Shown here: positions 32,533-41,003 of the stretch, piece by piece
Position numbering within the stretch: the stretch's first letter is position 1
How the letters are laid out: each line of letters begins with the position of its first letter
Assembly (NCBI RefSeq): GCF_003233725.1
Contig: NZ_QKQV01000003.1
Span: forward strand, 1 to 64,000
DNA length: 64,000 nt
Reading direction: 5' to 3'
DNA from: Mesonia sp. K7
GTDB lineage: Bacteria > Bacteroidota > Bacteroidia > Flavobacteriales > Flavobacteriaceae
Notes under the pieces: model-generated
Seen by the model: only the letters and a program-made list of their open reading frames with translations
The model's database searches: none
What the model was told of the DNA's origin: nothing
Translations under genes and position numbers: made by a program

Positions 32533-34272
32533 TTATTCTTTGATAACTTTGTAGGTTTTGGTCTCACCATTTGTGTTAACTTCTACTAAGAAAACACCTG
32601 AACCAGACAATCTAGCAGTATCTACTTGTGCATTTAAAGCATTAGGTTGTGTCTCTAAAACTTTTTGCCCTAATAAATTATAAACTTTAACTGTCTGAAT
32701 TGTTTGTCTTGCTTCCAAGAACAATACATTCTTCACAGGGTTAGGGTATAACACAACCTCGGTAAGTTTATTTTGATTTACTGCAACAGTGTTCTCAATC
32801 ATGATATCATCAATAGCATTTGCATGTCCGAAATTATTTATTCCTTCAAAAGCTAATTGATAAGTAGCAGAAGGATTAGGTAAAACAATGGTTTCTTGTG
32901 TCCAAGAATTTACTGCCGAATTAAGATCTGCTAATTCTACCCACGCATCTTGTTCGCTTATTCTATAATAAACCTTCATGGTATTGTAATCTCCTTGGAA
33001 ATCTTCTTGAACATAATAAAAGCTTAGTTTAGGATTGTTTAAAGCAGATAAATCTAATACTGGACTTACAAATTTAGTGACAGGATCACCAGTTCCAGTT
33101 TGGCTTACATATAAAAGGTTTTTACTTCCGTTATATGCGGTGGTAATATTTCCTGAATTAGTTCCCTCTGCAAGAGTCCAATCTGCAGTACCAACCTCAT
33201 AAATCTGTGTCCAACAGCTTAAGGTGTTACTGTCATCCTCAAAAGTTTCGACAAACGGATAATTAGTCACTACAGTTGCAGCACAAGGCAATACAAAATC
33301 AAAACAATCTGATACTATTGTACAACCATTGGCAGTAACTTCTACGGCATAGCTTCCGCTACTAGTAGGTGTAAAGTCCTGATTGGTTTCATTGGTAATA
33401 GGGCTATTCCCATTATTACAATCTAACCACTGATAAGTTGCACCCGCTTCAGCTACTGATAATGTGCTATCACTATTGGTAAGTGAAATTGTGGTGTCTA
33501 GACTTGAAGATATAGTGGCTCCAGTCACAAAGTTTGATGTTGTTCCCGTTAATGCAAAATCGTTTAAAACTCCTACATAATTATTTCCTGAGCTATCAAT
33601 AATACTAGTCAGAGTTGAGTTATCGGCAGCTGGAATACCATCTTCAAACTTAAAATATGCTTTTAGAGAAGTGGGGATATTGCATATTTCAGCGTTCATA
33701 GTATTTTGAATTTCAGTTTGCGTTCTAGCTACATCCCAAACTCTAAGTTCATCTATTGTTCCTGAGAAAAAACCTCCAAAAGAAGGATTGATCCTTCTTC
33801 CTATAATTAAATCTGTATTTGCTGTTGTATTTAAAGTAGTGCTAATGTCAGCTTCTGTATCTAAAACACCGTCTACGTATAACTTATACTTGTTAGCACT
33901 TAAGGTTGGGTCGTAGGTTACTGCTACGTGATGCCAAGCACCATCGTTTACATTTACAGAACCGTTAAAACCACCTCCTTTTATCTCTATTCTTATGACA
34001 TCATTAGTTCCAGAGGCATTTAAGCGAAAAGTAAAACGTTGTCCGTTTACAGCTTCACTTCCCCAAGTAGCAATAATCTGTTCATTATTATTACTTTCTG
34101 TTTTCACCCAAGCTTCAACCGTTCGGGCGTTATCGCCTAAAACTCCTGCATAATCAGTTTGAACATAATCATCTGTGCTATCAAAATGTAATCCTGTTTG
34201 AGCTTTTAGCGAACTGCACACCATTAAACTAGCACAGAACAATCCGCATAGGTTTAGTAATCTTTTTTTCAT
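32533..34272 (-). CDS. Secreted LamG-domain protein with a type IX sorting signal
   Basis: The 579-residue protein has a signal peptide (to about 24, SSLKAQ), a LamG/concanavalin-like domain (about 28-195; ARTVEAWVKTESNNNEQ, GAWHHVAVTYDP, IDELRVWDVARTQTEIQ), a short Ig-like segment (about 255-325), a MAM-like jelly roll (about 335-495; WTQIYEVGTADW) and a type A T9SS C-terminal domain (about 505-579; VVLYPNPVKNVLFLEA, VYNLLGQKV, GVFLVEVNTNGETKTYKVIKE). It should leave the cell by the type IX system or be anchored on the surface, possibly as an adhesin or carbohydrate-binding protein. No catalytic domain is seen. Confidence 0.85.
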   Translation of the reverse strand: MKKRLLNLCGLFCASLMVCSSLKAQTGLHFDSTDDYVQTDYAGVLGDNARTVEAWVKTESNNNEQIIATWGSEAVNGQRFTFRLNASGTNDVIRIEIKGGGFNGSVNVNDGAWHHVAVTYDPTLSANKYKLYVDGVLDTEADISTTLNTTANTDLIIGRRINPSFGGFFSGTIDELRVWDVARTQTEIQNTMNAEICNIPTSLKAYFKFEDGIPAADNSTLTSIIDSSGNNYVGVLNDFALTGTTSNFVTGATISSSLDTTISLTNSDSTLSVAEAGATYQWLDCNNGNSPITNETNQDFTPTSSGSYAVEVTANGCTIVSDCFDFVLPCAATVVTNYPFVETFEDDSNTLSCWTQIYEVGTADWTLAEGTNSGNITTAYNGSKNLLYVSQTGTGDPVTKFVSPVLDLSALNNPKLSFYYVQEDFQGDYNTMKVYYRISEQDAWVELADLNSAVNSWTQETIVLPNPSATYQLAFEGINNFGHANAIDDIMIENTVAVNQNKLTEVVLYPNPVKNVLFLEARQTIQTVKVYNLLGQKVLETQPNALNAQVDTARLSGSGVFLVEVNTNGETKTYKVIKE

Positions 34273-34415
34273 AAAATTTAGTTTATATTAATCATTATAC
34301 TTTTTTTTTGATCGAAAATCATAAAACCTATTAACTTCTTGCATGATTTCCGCGAATAAATATAAATCATGAAGCTTTTCAGTAAATAAATTGCTTAATT
34401 AAAAAACACTCACGC

Positions 34416-34423
34416 CAAATATA
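34416..34423 (-). promoter_or_regulatory. Candidate -7 box upstream of the LamG gene
   Basis: TATATTTG plus G on the minus strand matches the -7 box. The implied leader to the LamG ATG is about 135 nt. The rest of 34273-34471 is AT-rich, with no clear gene or structure. Confidence 0.4.
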
Positions 34424-34471
34424 TTAACACTCTTTTTTTTATAATGTATTTGTTTTCAGAATATTAAATCA

Positions 34472-36094
34472 TCAGCTCAATGAGCGTAAGTAAGTTGAAA
34501 CGTTTACTTTTTTATTGGTAAGAAGGAGTTTTTTTCGGAGCCTAGTCCGTGAATTTTCAATCGATTTAAAAGACATTCCTGTAAGTTTTGCAATTTCTTT
34601 GGTTGAGAAGTCCAAGAAAAGTAAGATACATAAGCGCCTATCTTTAGGACTGAGTTTTGGGTGTTTTTCTGCTAAATTTTTAAAAAAGGATTGGTGTACT
34701 TGTGCAAAGCCTATCTCAAACTCTTTCCAAACATCTGGATTGAGGTCACGTTCTAATTTTTTCATAACTTGAGCAATCAGAAGCTGGGTTTCTTTCTTGA
34801 CGGCCTTTCGTTTTAATATTTTCAAGTCATCTAAAACTGAAGTAATGGCGTTTGCTTTATGAGCTTCTACCATGGTTTTACTCACCAGTTCACTGTTTTT
34901 TTGATCTAATGTAGACGTTAACTCTTTATTTTTTGAAGTGATGAGTTCTCGCTCAATTCTATTATAAGCTATCTTATTTCTATACTTCACCAAAACCAAC
35001 GCAAGTGCCAACAAAATACAGATAAGCCCCAAGAAAACCATAAAATATTTTGATTGGCTTTTCTCTGCTTGCAATTCACGTAAAGCTAATTTAGACTTGT
35101 ACTCTTCTTGTAGTTTTATACGCTCTACATTTACAGCTTGTTTTTCCAATTGTAGACTATCGCGTATTTTGTTATACAACTCAAAATAAGTTGCAGCTTC
35201 TTCATAATCCTGCTTGTTTAAATTGGCTTTATAAAGGATTTCAATAGCATCTTGGTAATTGATGGAATATATTTTGTTCTTAAATCCTTCAATCGCTTTT
35301 TTTGCATAAAATATAGCTGAATCATGCTGTTTTTCATTTAAATAAAAGTCTGAAACATAACCGTTTACTAGAGCTTCTACACTTTTATCTTCTACTTTTT
35401 TTGCTATATCAAGCGCTTTATCGTAATATTCCTTTGCTTTTTTTGCTGCCGTACTGTCTTTTTCGTACATCGCCTTTCCGATATTGGTATTTAGGTAGGC
35501 CGCAATCATGTTATTATTTAATTTTTTGCTGATCTCTAAAGAGCGGTGGTAATAAGCTAAGGAAGAATCTATATTCTTTTTTAGATACAAAGTCCCCATA
35601 TTGATAAGAATACTTGCATATTGCAACGAGTCTTTATTCTTAAAGCTCTTGTGGTAACGAAATGCTTTATTGAAATAATAAGTGGCTTTTTCTATATTTT
35701 CGAGACGGGCATAAATAATCGCTAGATTGTTCTGTATCGAAATCTGTTGTGCTAAATTTTCGGTGCTTTTGTAAATTTCTTCTGCTTTCAAGTAATATTC
35801 CAAAGCAACATCAATCACATCTTTAGCATAATACATTCTAGCTGTAGTTACATAAACAGAAGCCAATCGTTCTATGTTAGACAAGCTCTTTGCTTCTTTT
35901 TCTGCAAGTTCGATATACTTTAAAGCTTTGTCCCAATCTTCAAACATAAGGTCAAGAGCTATCTGCTTTCTTAAGTCTATTCTTTTTTCAACATCTATAG
36001 TAGTGTTTAAGCTATCTTGTAGTTTATCTACCTTATGTTGACCCCATATTAGGTTACAAGCGAAGAAGAAAAATATGAATAGGTATTTATTCAT
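34472..36094 (-). CDS. TPR sensor-type protein with a LuxR-like HTH domain
   Basis: The 540-residue protein has a signal peptide (ending NLIWGQ), TPR repeats (about 35-300; LEYYLKAEEIYKSTE, TYYFNKAFRYHKS), one membrane helix (about 345-365; YFMVFLGLICILLALALVLV), a coiled coil and a C-terminal LuxR-type HTH (about 475-535; LSPKDRRLCILLFLDFSTKEIAKLTGMSFKSIENSRTRLRKK read in parts). Such TPR-TM-HTH proteins in Bacteroidota are thought to pass periplasmic signals to DNA. It precedes the LamG gene on the same strand, so it may control it. The regulon is unknown. Confidence 0.82.
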   Translation of the reverse strand: MNKYLFIFFFFACNLIWGQHKVDKLQDSLNTTIDVEKRIDLRKQIALDLMFEDWDKALKYIELAEKEAKSLSNIERLASVYVTTARMYYAKDVIDVALEYYLKAEEIYKSTENLAQQISIQNNLAIIYARLENIEKATYYFNKAFRYHKSFKNKDSLQYASILINMGTLYLKKNIDSSLAYYHRSLEISKKLNNNMIAAYLNTNIGKAMYEKDSTAAKKAKEYYDKALDIAKKVEDKSVEALVNGYVSDFYLNEKQHDSAIFYAKKAIEGFKNKIYSINYQDAIEILYKANLNKQDYEEAATYFELYNKIRDSLQLEKQAVNVERIKLQEEYKSKLALRELQAEKSQSKYFMVFLGLICILLALALVLVKYRNKIAYNRIERELITSKNKELTSTLDQKNSELVSKTMVEAHKANAITSVLDDLKILKRKAVKKETQLLIAQVMKKLERDLNPDVWKEFEIGFAQVHQSFFKNLAEKHPKLSPKDRRLCILLFLDFSTKEIAKLTGMSFKSIENSRTRLRKKLLLTNKKVNVSTYLRSLS

Positions 36095-36170
36095 ACATAA
36101 AACAGTTGATAAATTAATTCTTAAAGTTAAAACTTAAAAAGAAACCAAGCAAATATGGCTTGTTGCAACA

Positions 36171-36197
36171 AAAAACCAAGCTAAAAGCGCTTGGTTT
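36171..36197 (-). terminator. Intrinsic terminator of bioB
   Basis: On the minus strand AAACCAAGC / GCTTGGTTT is followed by TTTTTTG, 26 nt past the bioB stop. A second copy of AAACCAAGC lies near 36142, inside the short gap before the TPR gene. Confidence 0.8.
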
Positions 36198-36222
36198 AAA
36201 AAAATATATATTTAGTTTTTTA

Positions 36223-37311
36223 TTAAGCTTTTACTTTCTTTCCTTGTGCCTCTAGGTTACGCTCAATTTGGTGTGCTGGTCTTGACCATTTTGGCTTTTC
36301 TCCCAAAGAAGTTAATTGAGATTCTGCAGCTTCGACTGTTCTTGGTTGCGCATGTTTCTCAAAAGGTTTTTGCACATCTAGACCTAATTGCTTAAACATT
36401 TCCATATCTTCATTTACATCAGGGTTTGGAGTCGTCAACAATTTATCTCCAGCAAAGATAGAGTTCGCTCCTGCGAAAAAGCACATCGCCTGCCCTTCTC
36501 TACTCATTTGTGTTCTACCGGCAGAAAGCCTTACCTGTGTTTTTGGCATGACAATTCTTGTGGTTGCAACCATTCTTATCATATCCCAAATCGGCACTGT
36601 TTGCTGTTCTTCCAATGGAGTTCCTTCAACAGCTACCAAAGCATTGATGGGTACCGATTCTGGTTGTGGGTTTAATCTTGCTAAGGCTACCAACATTCCT
36701 GCACGGTCTGCTTCGCTTTCGCCCATTCCGATAATTCCGCCACTACAAACGGTTACATTGGTTTTTCTAACGTTGTCTAAAGTTTTTAAACGATCTTCAT
36801 AACCTCGCGTAGAGATTACCTCTTTATAATATTCTTCTGAGGTATCAAGATTGTGGTTGTAAGCATACAAACCGGCTTCTTCCAGGCGTTTTGCTTGGTT
36901 TTCGGTAAGCATTCCTAAAGTACAACAAACTTCCATATCTAGTTTATTGATGGTACGCACCATCTCCAAAACATTGTCAAATTCAGGACCATCTTTTACA
37001 TTTCGCCAAGCCGCTCCCATACAAACTCTAGAGCTTCCAGAAGATTTTGCTCTTAAGGCTTGTGCTTTTACTTGCTGTACAGACATCAATTCATTTCCTT
37101 CCAGATCAGTGTGATACCTAGCCGCTTGAGGACAATAGCCACAATCTTCGGGACAACCACCGGTTTTAATCGAAAGTAGCGTAGAAACTTGCACCTTATT
37201 TGGGTCGTGATACTCACGATGTACAGTTGCTGCTTCGTACAATAACTGCATCAAAGGCTTGTTATAGATTGCTAAAATTTCCTCTTTCGTCCAGTGATGT
37301 TTGATCTTCAT
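36223..37311 (-). CDS. bioB: Biotin synthase BioB
   Basis: A radical-SAM enzyme that inserts sulfur into dethiobiotin, the last step to biotin. The 362-residue protein has the 4Fe-4S motif in GGCPEDCGYCPQ (C53, C57, C60) and the family blocks VCMGAAWRNVKDG, YNHNLDTSEEYY, CSGGIIGMGES and AGRTQMSREGQ, which holds an Arg near the 2Fe-2S cluster. It follows the ketoacyl-synthase gene by 62 nt and ends at a strong terminator. The KS-bioB pair probably has its own promoter downstream of the bioA terminators. Confidence 0.97.
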   Translation of the reverse strand: MKIKHHWTKEEILAIYNKPLMQLLYEAATVHREYHDPNKVQVSTLLSIKTGGCPEDCGYCPQAARYHTDLEGNELMSVQQVKAQALRAKSSGSSRVCMGAAWRNVKDGPEFDNVLEMVRTINKLDMEVCCTLGMLTENQAKRLEEAGLYAYNHNLDTSEEYYKEVISTRGYEDRLKTLDNVRKTNVTVCSGGIIGMGESEADRAGMLVALARLNPQPESVPINALVAVEGTPLEEQQTVPIWDMIRMVATTRIVMPKTQVRLSAGRTQMSREGQAMCFFAGANSIFAGDKLLTTPNPDVNEDMEMFKQLGLDVQKPFEKHAQPRTVEAAESQLTSLGEKPKWSRPAHQIERNLEAQGKKVKA

Positions 37312-37373
37312 AATGATAAAGGTTAAGAGTTCAAAAATAAGAAATGTAATGTATTTTCTGAGAAGATTTGCTA

Positions 37374-38540
37374 TTATTTTGAAATAATGATGCTCACGGC
37401 ATTTCCGCCAAAACCAACAGAATTCACCATTACCGACTTTATTTCTTTCACTTCCGTGGAATTTTCATACAACGGATTTTCTAAAAACCGATTGTTTTTT
37501 AACATTAAAACAGCCATTTCCAAACTCATCATTCCCGAAGAGCCAAAGGTATGGCCAATTAAATATTTATTGGAAGTCAACAACGGTAGGTTATCTTTTC
37601 CATATACTTTTTGTAAGGCTTCAAGTTCAGATGAGTCACCTTTTACAGTTCCTGGTGCGTGCATCACTACCGCATCTACTTTTTTAAGATTTGCCATCTT
37701 TAAAGCGTTTGTCATTGATCTCTGTAAACAAACTGCATCTCTTGATATGGAAACACTGTGCTTTAAAGCTTCGTTAGCATAACCGAAACCAATAATTTCA
37801 GCAAGGCTATTTTCTGATTTTTGATTGGCCAATGCCATACAAGCAGCAGCTTCGCCTAGAATCATCGTGTTCTTCTTCTTCGAAAAATCTAAACTTTTAT
37901 TGGGGTAAGTTTCTTCTAAATTAAAATTGGCATACAGTTTTAAAGCTTTCATCTGAGCGATGGTAAACTTGGTTAACGGCGCTTCACTTCCACCCGCCAA
38001 AAAATAATCGGTTAAACCCGATCTTATCCAGGCAATCGCATTCAGAACACTATGCATCGCACTCGAACAAGTAATCGAATGGCTGATTTCTGGACCATTT
38101 GCCATCAAGTCTTGCATCACCCACGAAGAAATATTTCCTAATGTAGTGGTTGGTGAAGCTTGCGTGCTTACTTTTCCTGTTGCTAAATATTCTTGTACAT
38201 AGTTTTCAAACAATTGTGTTGCCCCACGAGAAGACCCAATATTTACTCCAAAATTTTGATGATTCCAGTTTGCTTTTTTAAGGGTTTCTCGGGCAGCAAA
38301 TATGGCTAACAAAGCGGTCCTATCAAGTGTCGTGTATGCTTTGCTTTCTTTTGAAATGCTGTTTAAGAGCTCATTGCCTTGCTCACTAATTGGAGAAATA
38401 AATTCGCGTTCTTTACCTTGAATTTTCTGCTGACAGAATAAAGGCTTTTGTCGAAGATAAGATTGAAAAACTTCTTTCTCATGAACGCCCAATGCAGAAA
38501 CTGAGCTAATCGCATCGATATATATTGGGGATGAAATCAA
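37374..38540 (-). CDS. Beta-ketoacyl-ACP synthase-like enzyme in the biotin locus
   Basis: The 388-residue KAS I/II-type enzyme has the active-site triad: Cys in HSITCSSAMHSVL, His in VMHAPGTVKGDS and His in LIGHTFGSSGMMSLEMAV. It starts at a TTG codon (38540); the next ATG is far inside the conserved core. A condensing enzyme between bioA and bioB may help build the pimeloyl chain for biotin, since neither bioC nor bioH occurs here. Alternatively it has a separate lipid role. The fold call is solid; the pathway role is inference. Confidence 0.8.
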   Translation of the reverse strand: MISSPIYIDAISSVSALGVHEKEVFQSYLRQKPLFCQQKIQGKEREFISPISEQGNELLNSISKESKAYTTLDRTALLAIFAARETLKKANWNHQNFGVNIGSSRGATQLFENYVQEYLATGKVSTQASPTTTLGNISSWVMQDLMANGPEISHSITCSSAMHSVLNAIAWIRSGLTDYFLAGGSEAPLTKFTIAQMKALKLYANFNLEETYPNKSLDFSKKKNTMILGEAAACMALANQKSENSLAEIIGFGYANEALKHSVSISRDAVCLQRSMTNALKMANLKKVDAVVMHAPGTVKGDSSELEALQKVYGKDNLPLLTSNKYLIGHTFGSSGMMSLEMAVLMLKNNRFLENPLYENSTEVKEIKSVMVNSVGFGGNAVSIIISK

Positions 38541-38557
38541 ATTGGTTTTTTAATTGT

Positions 38558-38565
38558 CAAAAATA
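38558..38565 (-). promoter_or_regulatory. -7 box of the ketoacyl synthase-bioB unit
   Basis: TATTTTTG on the minus strand, a perfect -7 box, formed by the T-run that ends the preceding terminator. The leader to the TTG start is about 14 nt. Confidence 0.5.
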
Positions 38566-38570
38566 AAAAA

Positions 38571-38624
38571 AGCTCTGGTAAAACCCAGAGCTTAGTTTAA
38601 AAATTAGGTTACCCCATTCCTAAT
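38571..38624 (-). terminator. Two tandem terminators after bioA
   Basis: On the minus strand, ATTAGG / CCTAAT followed by TTTTT (38624-38598) and then AGCTCTGG / CCAGAGCT followed by TTTTTTTATTTTT (38592-38571). They lie 70-130 nt past the bioA stop and before the ketoacyl synthase, so transcription of the bioF-bioA unit is probably cut here. Confidence 0.7.
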
Positions 38625-38696
38625 CTTTAATTGAAACAAATTTCCTTCTTACAATATTACTTAAAAAAGTTAATATTTTAAGGAAAAAAAGATAAT

Positions 38697-39974
38697 TTAT
38701 ATATCTTCTAAATAATTATTCAAAAATTTTTCTATTACATTGTAAATATCAAGCATTTCAGAAGATTTTATCACGTAAGGAGCTAAAATATAAATGGTGT
38801 TTCCTAGAGGTCTTAAATAAATACCTTTATCAAGGAAAAAATGATATATTTTGTTTCTGAAATTTCCGTACCGCGAAAATTCGGTTGCCAAGTCTATGGC
38901 TAAGATGATACCAGTTTGTCTTACTGATTTTACATTTTTATGGTGTTCTATCGTTTTCGCGAAAGCTTGATGCCAACCTATAATAGCTTGAATATTCTGT
39001 TGAATTTCGTCTGAAAGTAACAAATCTATCGCCGCAGAAGCCACTTTACACGCCAACGGATTGGCTGTATAAGTATGCCCGTGGAATAAGCCTTTAGCAA
39101 TATCTTGGTCGTAAAAAGCTTCGAAAATTTGCTGAGAACAAGTCGTTGCACCCATCGGCAACATGCCTGCCGTTAAAGCTTTAGATAAGCATATCACATC
39201 GGGTTTGGTCATCATATGATCAGAAGCAAAATTTTTACCTGTCTTCCCAAAACCTGTCATTACTTCATCGGCAATCAAGACCATCTCTTTTGCTTTACAA
39301 AAAGCCAGGATTTTATCAAGATGTTCGGCTTTGTGCATTTGCATGGCGGCTGCTCCTTGCACCAAAGGCTCGTAAATAAAACCTGCAATTGGCGTTTCTT
39401 GATGAATATGTTCAATCTGTTGTTTTATTTCATCAATATTTTCATCGGTTGGCACCGGAATTCTTTTAACATCTATAAAATGTTGTTCGAAAGCACCGTT
39501 ATAAACCGATAGTCCAGAAACCGACATCGCTCCAAAAGTATCTCCGTGAAAACCATTTTCGAAAGCCAACATGGTCGTTCGTTTATTTCCCAAGTTAAAA
39601 TGGTATTGCAAGGCCATTTTAATACCAATTTCTGTTGCCGTTGAACCGTTATCGTTAAAAAAGACTTTGGATTGACCTTCTGGTAAAATAGCTATCAGTT
39701 TTTCTGCTAGTCCTACCGCGGGTTGATGTGTAAACCCCGCAAAAACTACCTGATCTAATTGTTGAACTTGTTGCTGTATAGCTTCGACTATTTTTGGATG
39801 ACAATGTCCATAAACAGCCGTGTACCAAGATGAAATTCCGTCGATATATTTTTTGCCGTTTACATCTTCTAAATAAACTCCTTGAGCAGATTTTATAGGC
39901 AATATAGGCTGCTCGTGCTGGTGTTGCGTAAGTGGATGCCAAATGTATTTATGGTCTTTTTCTATTAAACTCAT
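38697..39974 (-). CDS. bioA: Adenosylmethionine-8-amino-7-oxononanoate aminotransferase BioA
   Basis: BioA transfers an amino group from SAM to KAPA, giving DAPA. The 425-residue class-III PLP aminotransferase shows the family start SLIEKDHKYIWHPLTQH, the PLP pocket block VLIADEVMTGFGKTG and the lysine region VICLSKALTAGMLPMG. It overlaps the end of bioD by 4 nt (ATGA), so both are translationally coupled. Two terminators follow it. Confidence 0.95.
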   Translation of the reverse strand: MSLIEKDHKYIWHPLTQHQHEQPILPIKSAQGVYLEDVNGKKYIDGISSWYTAVYGHCHPKIVEAIQQQVQQLDQVVFAGFTHQPAVGLAEKLIAILPEGQSKVFFNDNGSTATEIGIKMALQYHFNLGNKRTTMLAFENGFHGDTFGAMSVSGLSVYNGAFEQHFIDVKRIPVPTDENIDEIKQQIEHIHQETPIAGFIYEPLVQGAAAMQMHKAEHLDKILAFCKAKEMVLIADEVMTGFGKTGKNFASDHMMTKPDVICLSKALTAGMLPMGATTCSQQIFEAFYDQDIAKGLFHGHTYTANPLACKVASAAIDLLLSDEIQQNIQAIIGWHQAFAKTIEHHKNVKSVRQTGIILAIDLATEFSRYGNFRNKIYHFFLDKGIYLRPLGNTIYILAPYVIKSSEMLDIYNVIEKFLNNYLEDI

Positions 39975-40594
39975 ACCAGTTTTTTTAGCGCCTTTTGGAA
40001 TTTATCTGCGTAATATTTAACCACGTTGTTATCAAAATAAGGTTCGTCATCTATTCTTCCCAAGACAGGGACACCACTCATTTTTTGGATGATATTTTCG
40101 GTGGTTGGTGTTTCTTTTCCGTTAAAAATAATTCCAGCGACAGCGAAACCTCTGCTCTTTAGCGCTTCAATCGTGAGTAAAGTGTGATTGATACTTCCCA
40201 GATAATGTCTAGAAACCACAATAATTTTATCCTCTTTGTGTATCAAATCGGCAATGGTTTCGGTGTTATTGATCGGAACAAGCAAACCGCCAGCACCTTC
40301 AATCACAAGGGTGTTTTTGGTCTTTGGGCGTGAGATTTTACTAGCTTTTATTGCCACGTTATCTATTTCCGCGGAAGCGTGAGGACTCATAGGCGTATGA
40401 AGTTCAACAGCACTTTCGTGGAATTGAGACGTGTTGTTGCTCACTAATTTTCGCACTTTGTGCGTGTCTGTATTGTCTAAATCGCCCGCTTGAATAGGTT
40501 TAAAATAATCCGCCTTGAGCGACTCGACCACAATAGCCGAAGTGATGGTTTTTCCTATTTCGGTACCTATTCCGGTAATGAAAATATTAGTCAT
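39971..40594 (-). CDS. bioD: Dethiobiotin synthetase BioD
   Basis: BioD closes the ureido ring of dethiobiotin from DAPA, CO2 and ATP. From the ATG at 40594 (MTNIFITGIGTEIGKT) it is 207 residues, with the modified P-loop GTEIGKT, the block VIEGAGGLLVPIN and an ATP-site loop near SRHYLGSINHT. A longer frame to 40663 would run 23 codons into the DUF2007 gene and is not needed. It overlaps that gene by 8 nt and bioA by 4 nt. Confidence 0.92.
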   Translation of the reverse strand: MTNIFITGIGTEIGKTITSAIVVESLKADYFKPIQAGDLDNTDTHKVRKLVSNNTSQFHESAVELHTPMSPHASAEIDNVAIKASKISRPKTKNTLVIEGAGGLLVPINNTETIADLIHKEDKIIVVSRHYLGSINHTLLTIEALKSRGFAVAGIIFNGKETPTTENIIQKMSGVPVLGRIDDEPYFDNNVVKYYADKFQKALKKLV

Positions 40595-41003
40595 TGGTAT
40601 TGAATTTTTTACCGCATTCTTCACACGTATAATCGTGACGCGTGTACAAAGGCAAAACAACAAAAATTATCGCGATTAAGTAAGCGATCATCGATTTAAA
40701 ATCTTTGATATTCGAGTAAAAATTCACCTTTTTGCTACTACAATTAGGACATTGGATAGTGTTTCCGTCGTCATCAAGATTTTGCTGACTCACTTGATCT
40801 AAAATAAATCTCGCCTTGAGCTTTTGTTCTTCTGGAACTTGCAATTGTACGCCACCAATGGCATTGCTAATAAGCGGATCTGTATCTATCGTGTATTGAT
40901 TAAGGATCTTTGCCTCGATATTTTCTGCTTCGAGGCGTCCTTTGTAAATCTGAGCTTCGGTAGAATAAGTAAATCGAGCTACCGTCACGTACTTTTTGGT
41001 CAT
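40587..41003 (-). CDS. DUF2007 and zinc-ribbon membrane protein inside the biotin operon
   Basis: The 138-residue protein has a DUF2007 domain (about 1-75; VTVARFTYSTEAQIYKGRLEAE), then CPNCSSKKVNF (zinc-ribbon half, about 84-94), one membrane helix (about 103-122) and a second pair of cysteines CEECGKKF near the end. DUF2007 is a predicted signalling or regulatory domain with no established role. It overlaps bioF by 4 nt and bioD by 8 nt, so it is translated as part of the biotin operon. No link to the pathway is known to me. Confidence 0.78.
   Translation of the reverse strand: MTKKYVTVARFTYSTEAQIYKGRLEAENIEAKILNQYTIDTDPLISNAIGGVQLQVPEEQKLKARFILDQVSQQNLDDDGNTIQCPNCSSKKVNFYSNIKDFKSMIAYLIAIIFVVLPLYTRHDYTCEECGKKFNTND

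Noticed and set aside
38541-38696. Riboswitch between bioA and the ketoacyl synthase
   Set aside because: The two hairpins are short terminator-like stems with T-runs; no conserved aptamer was recognised.
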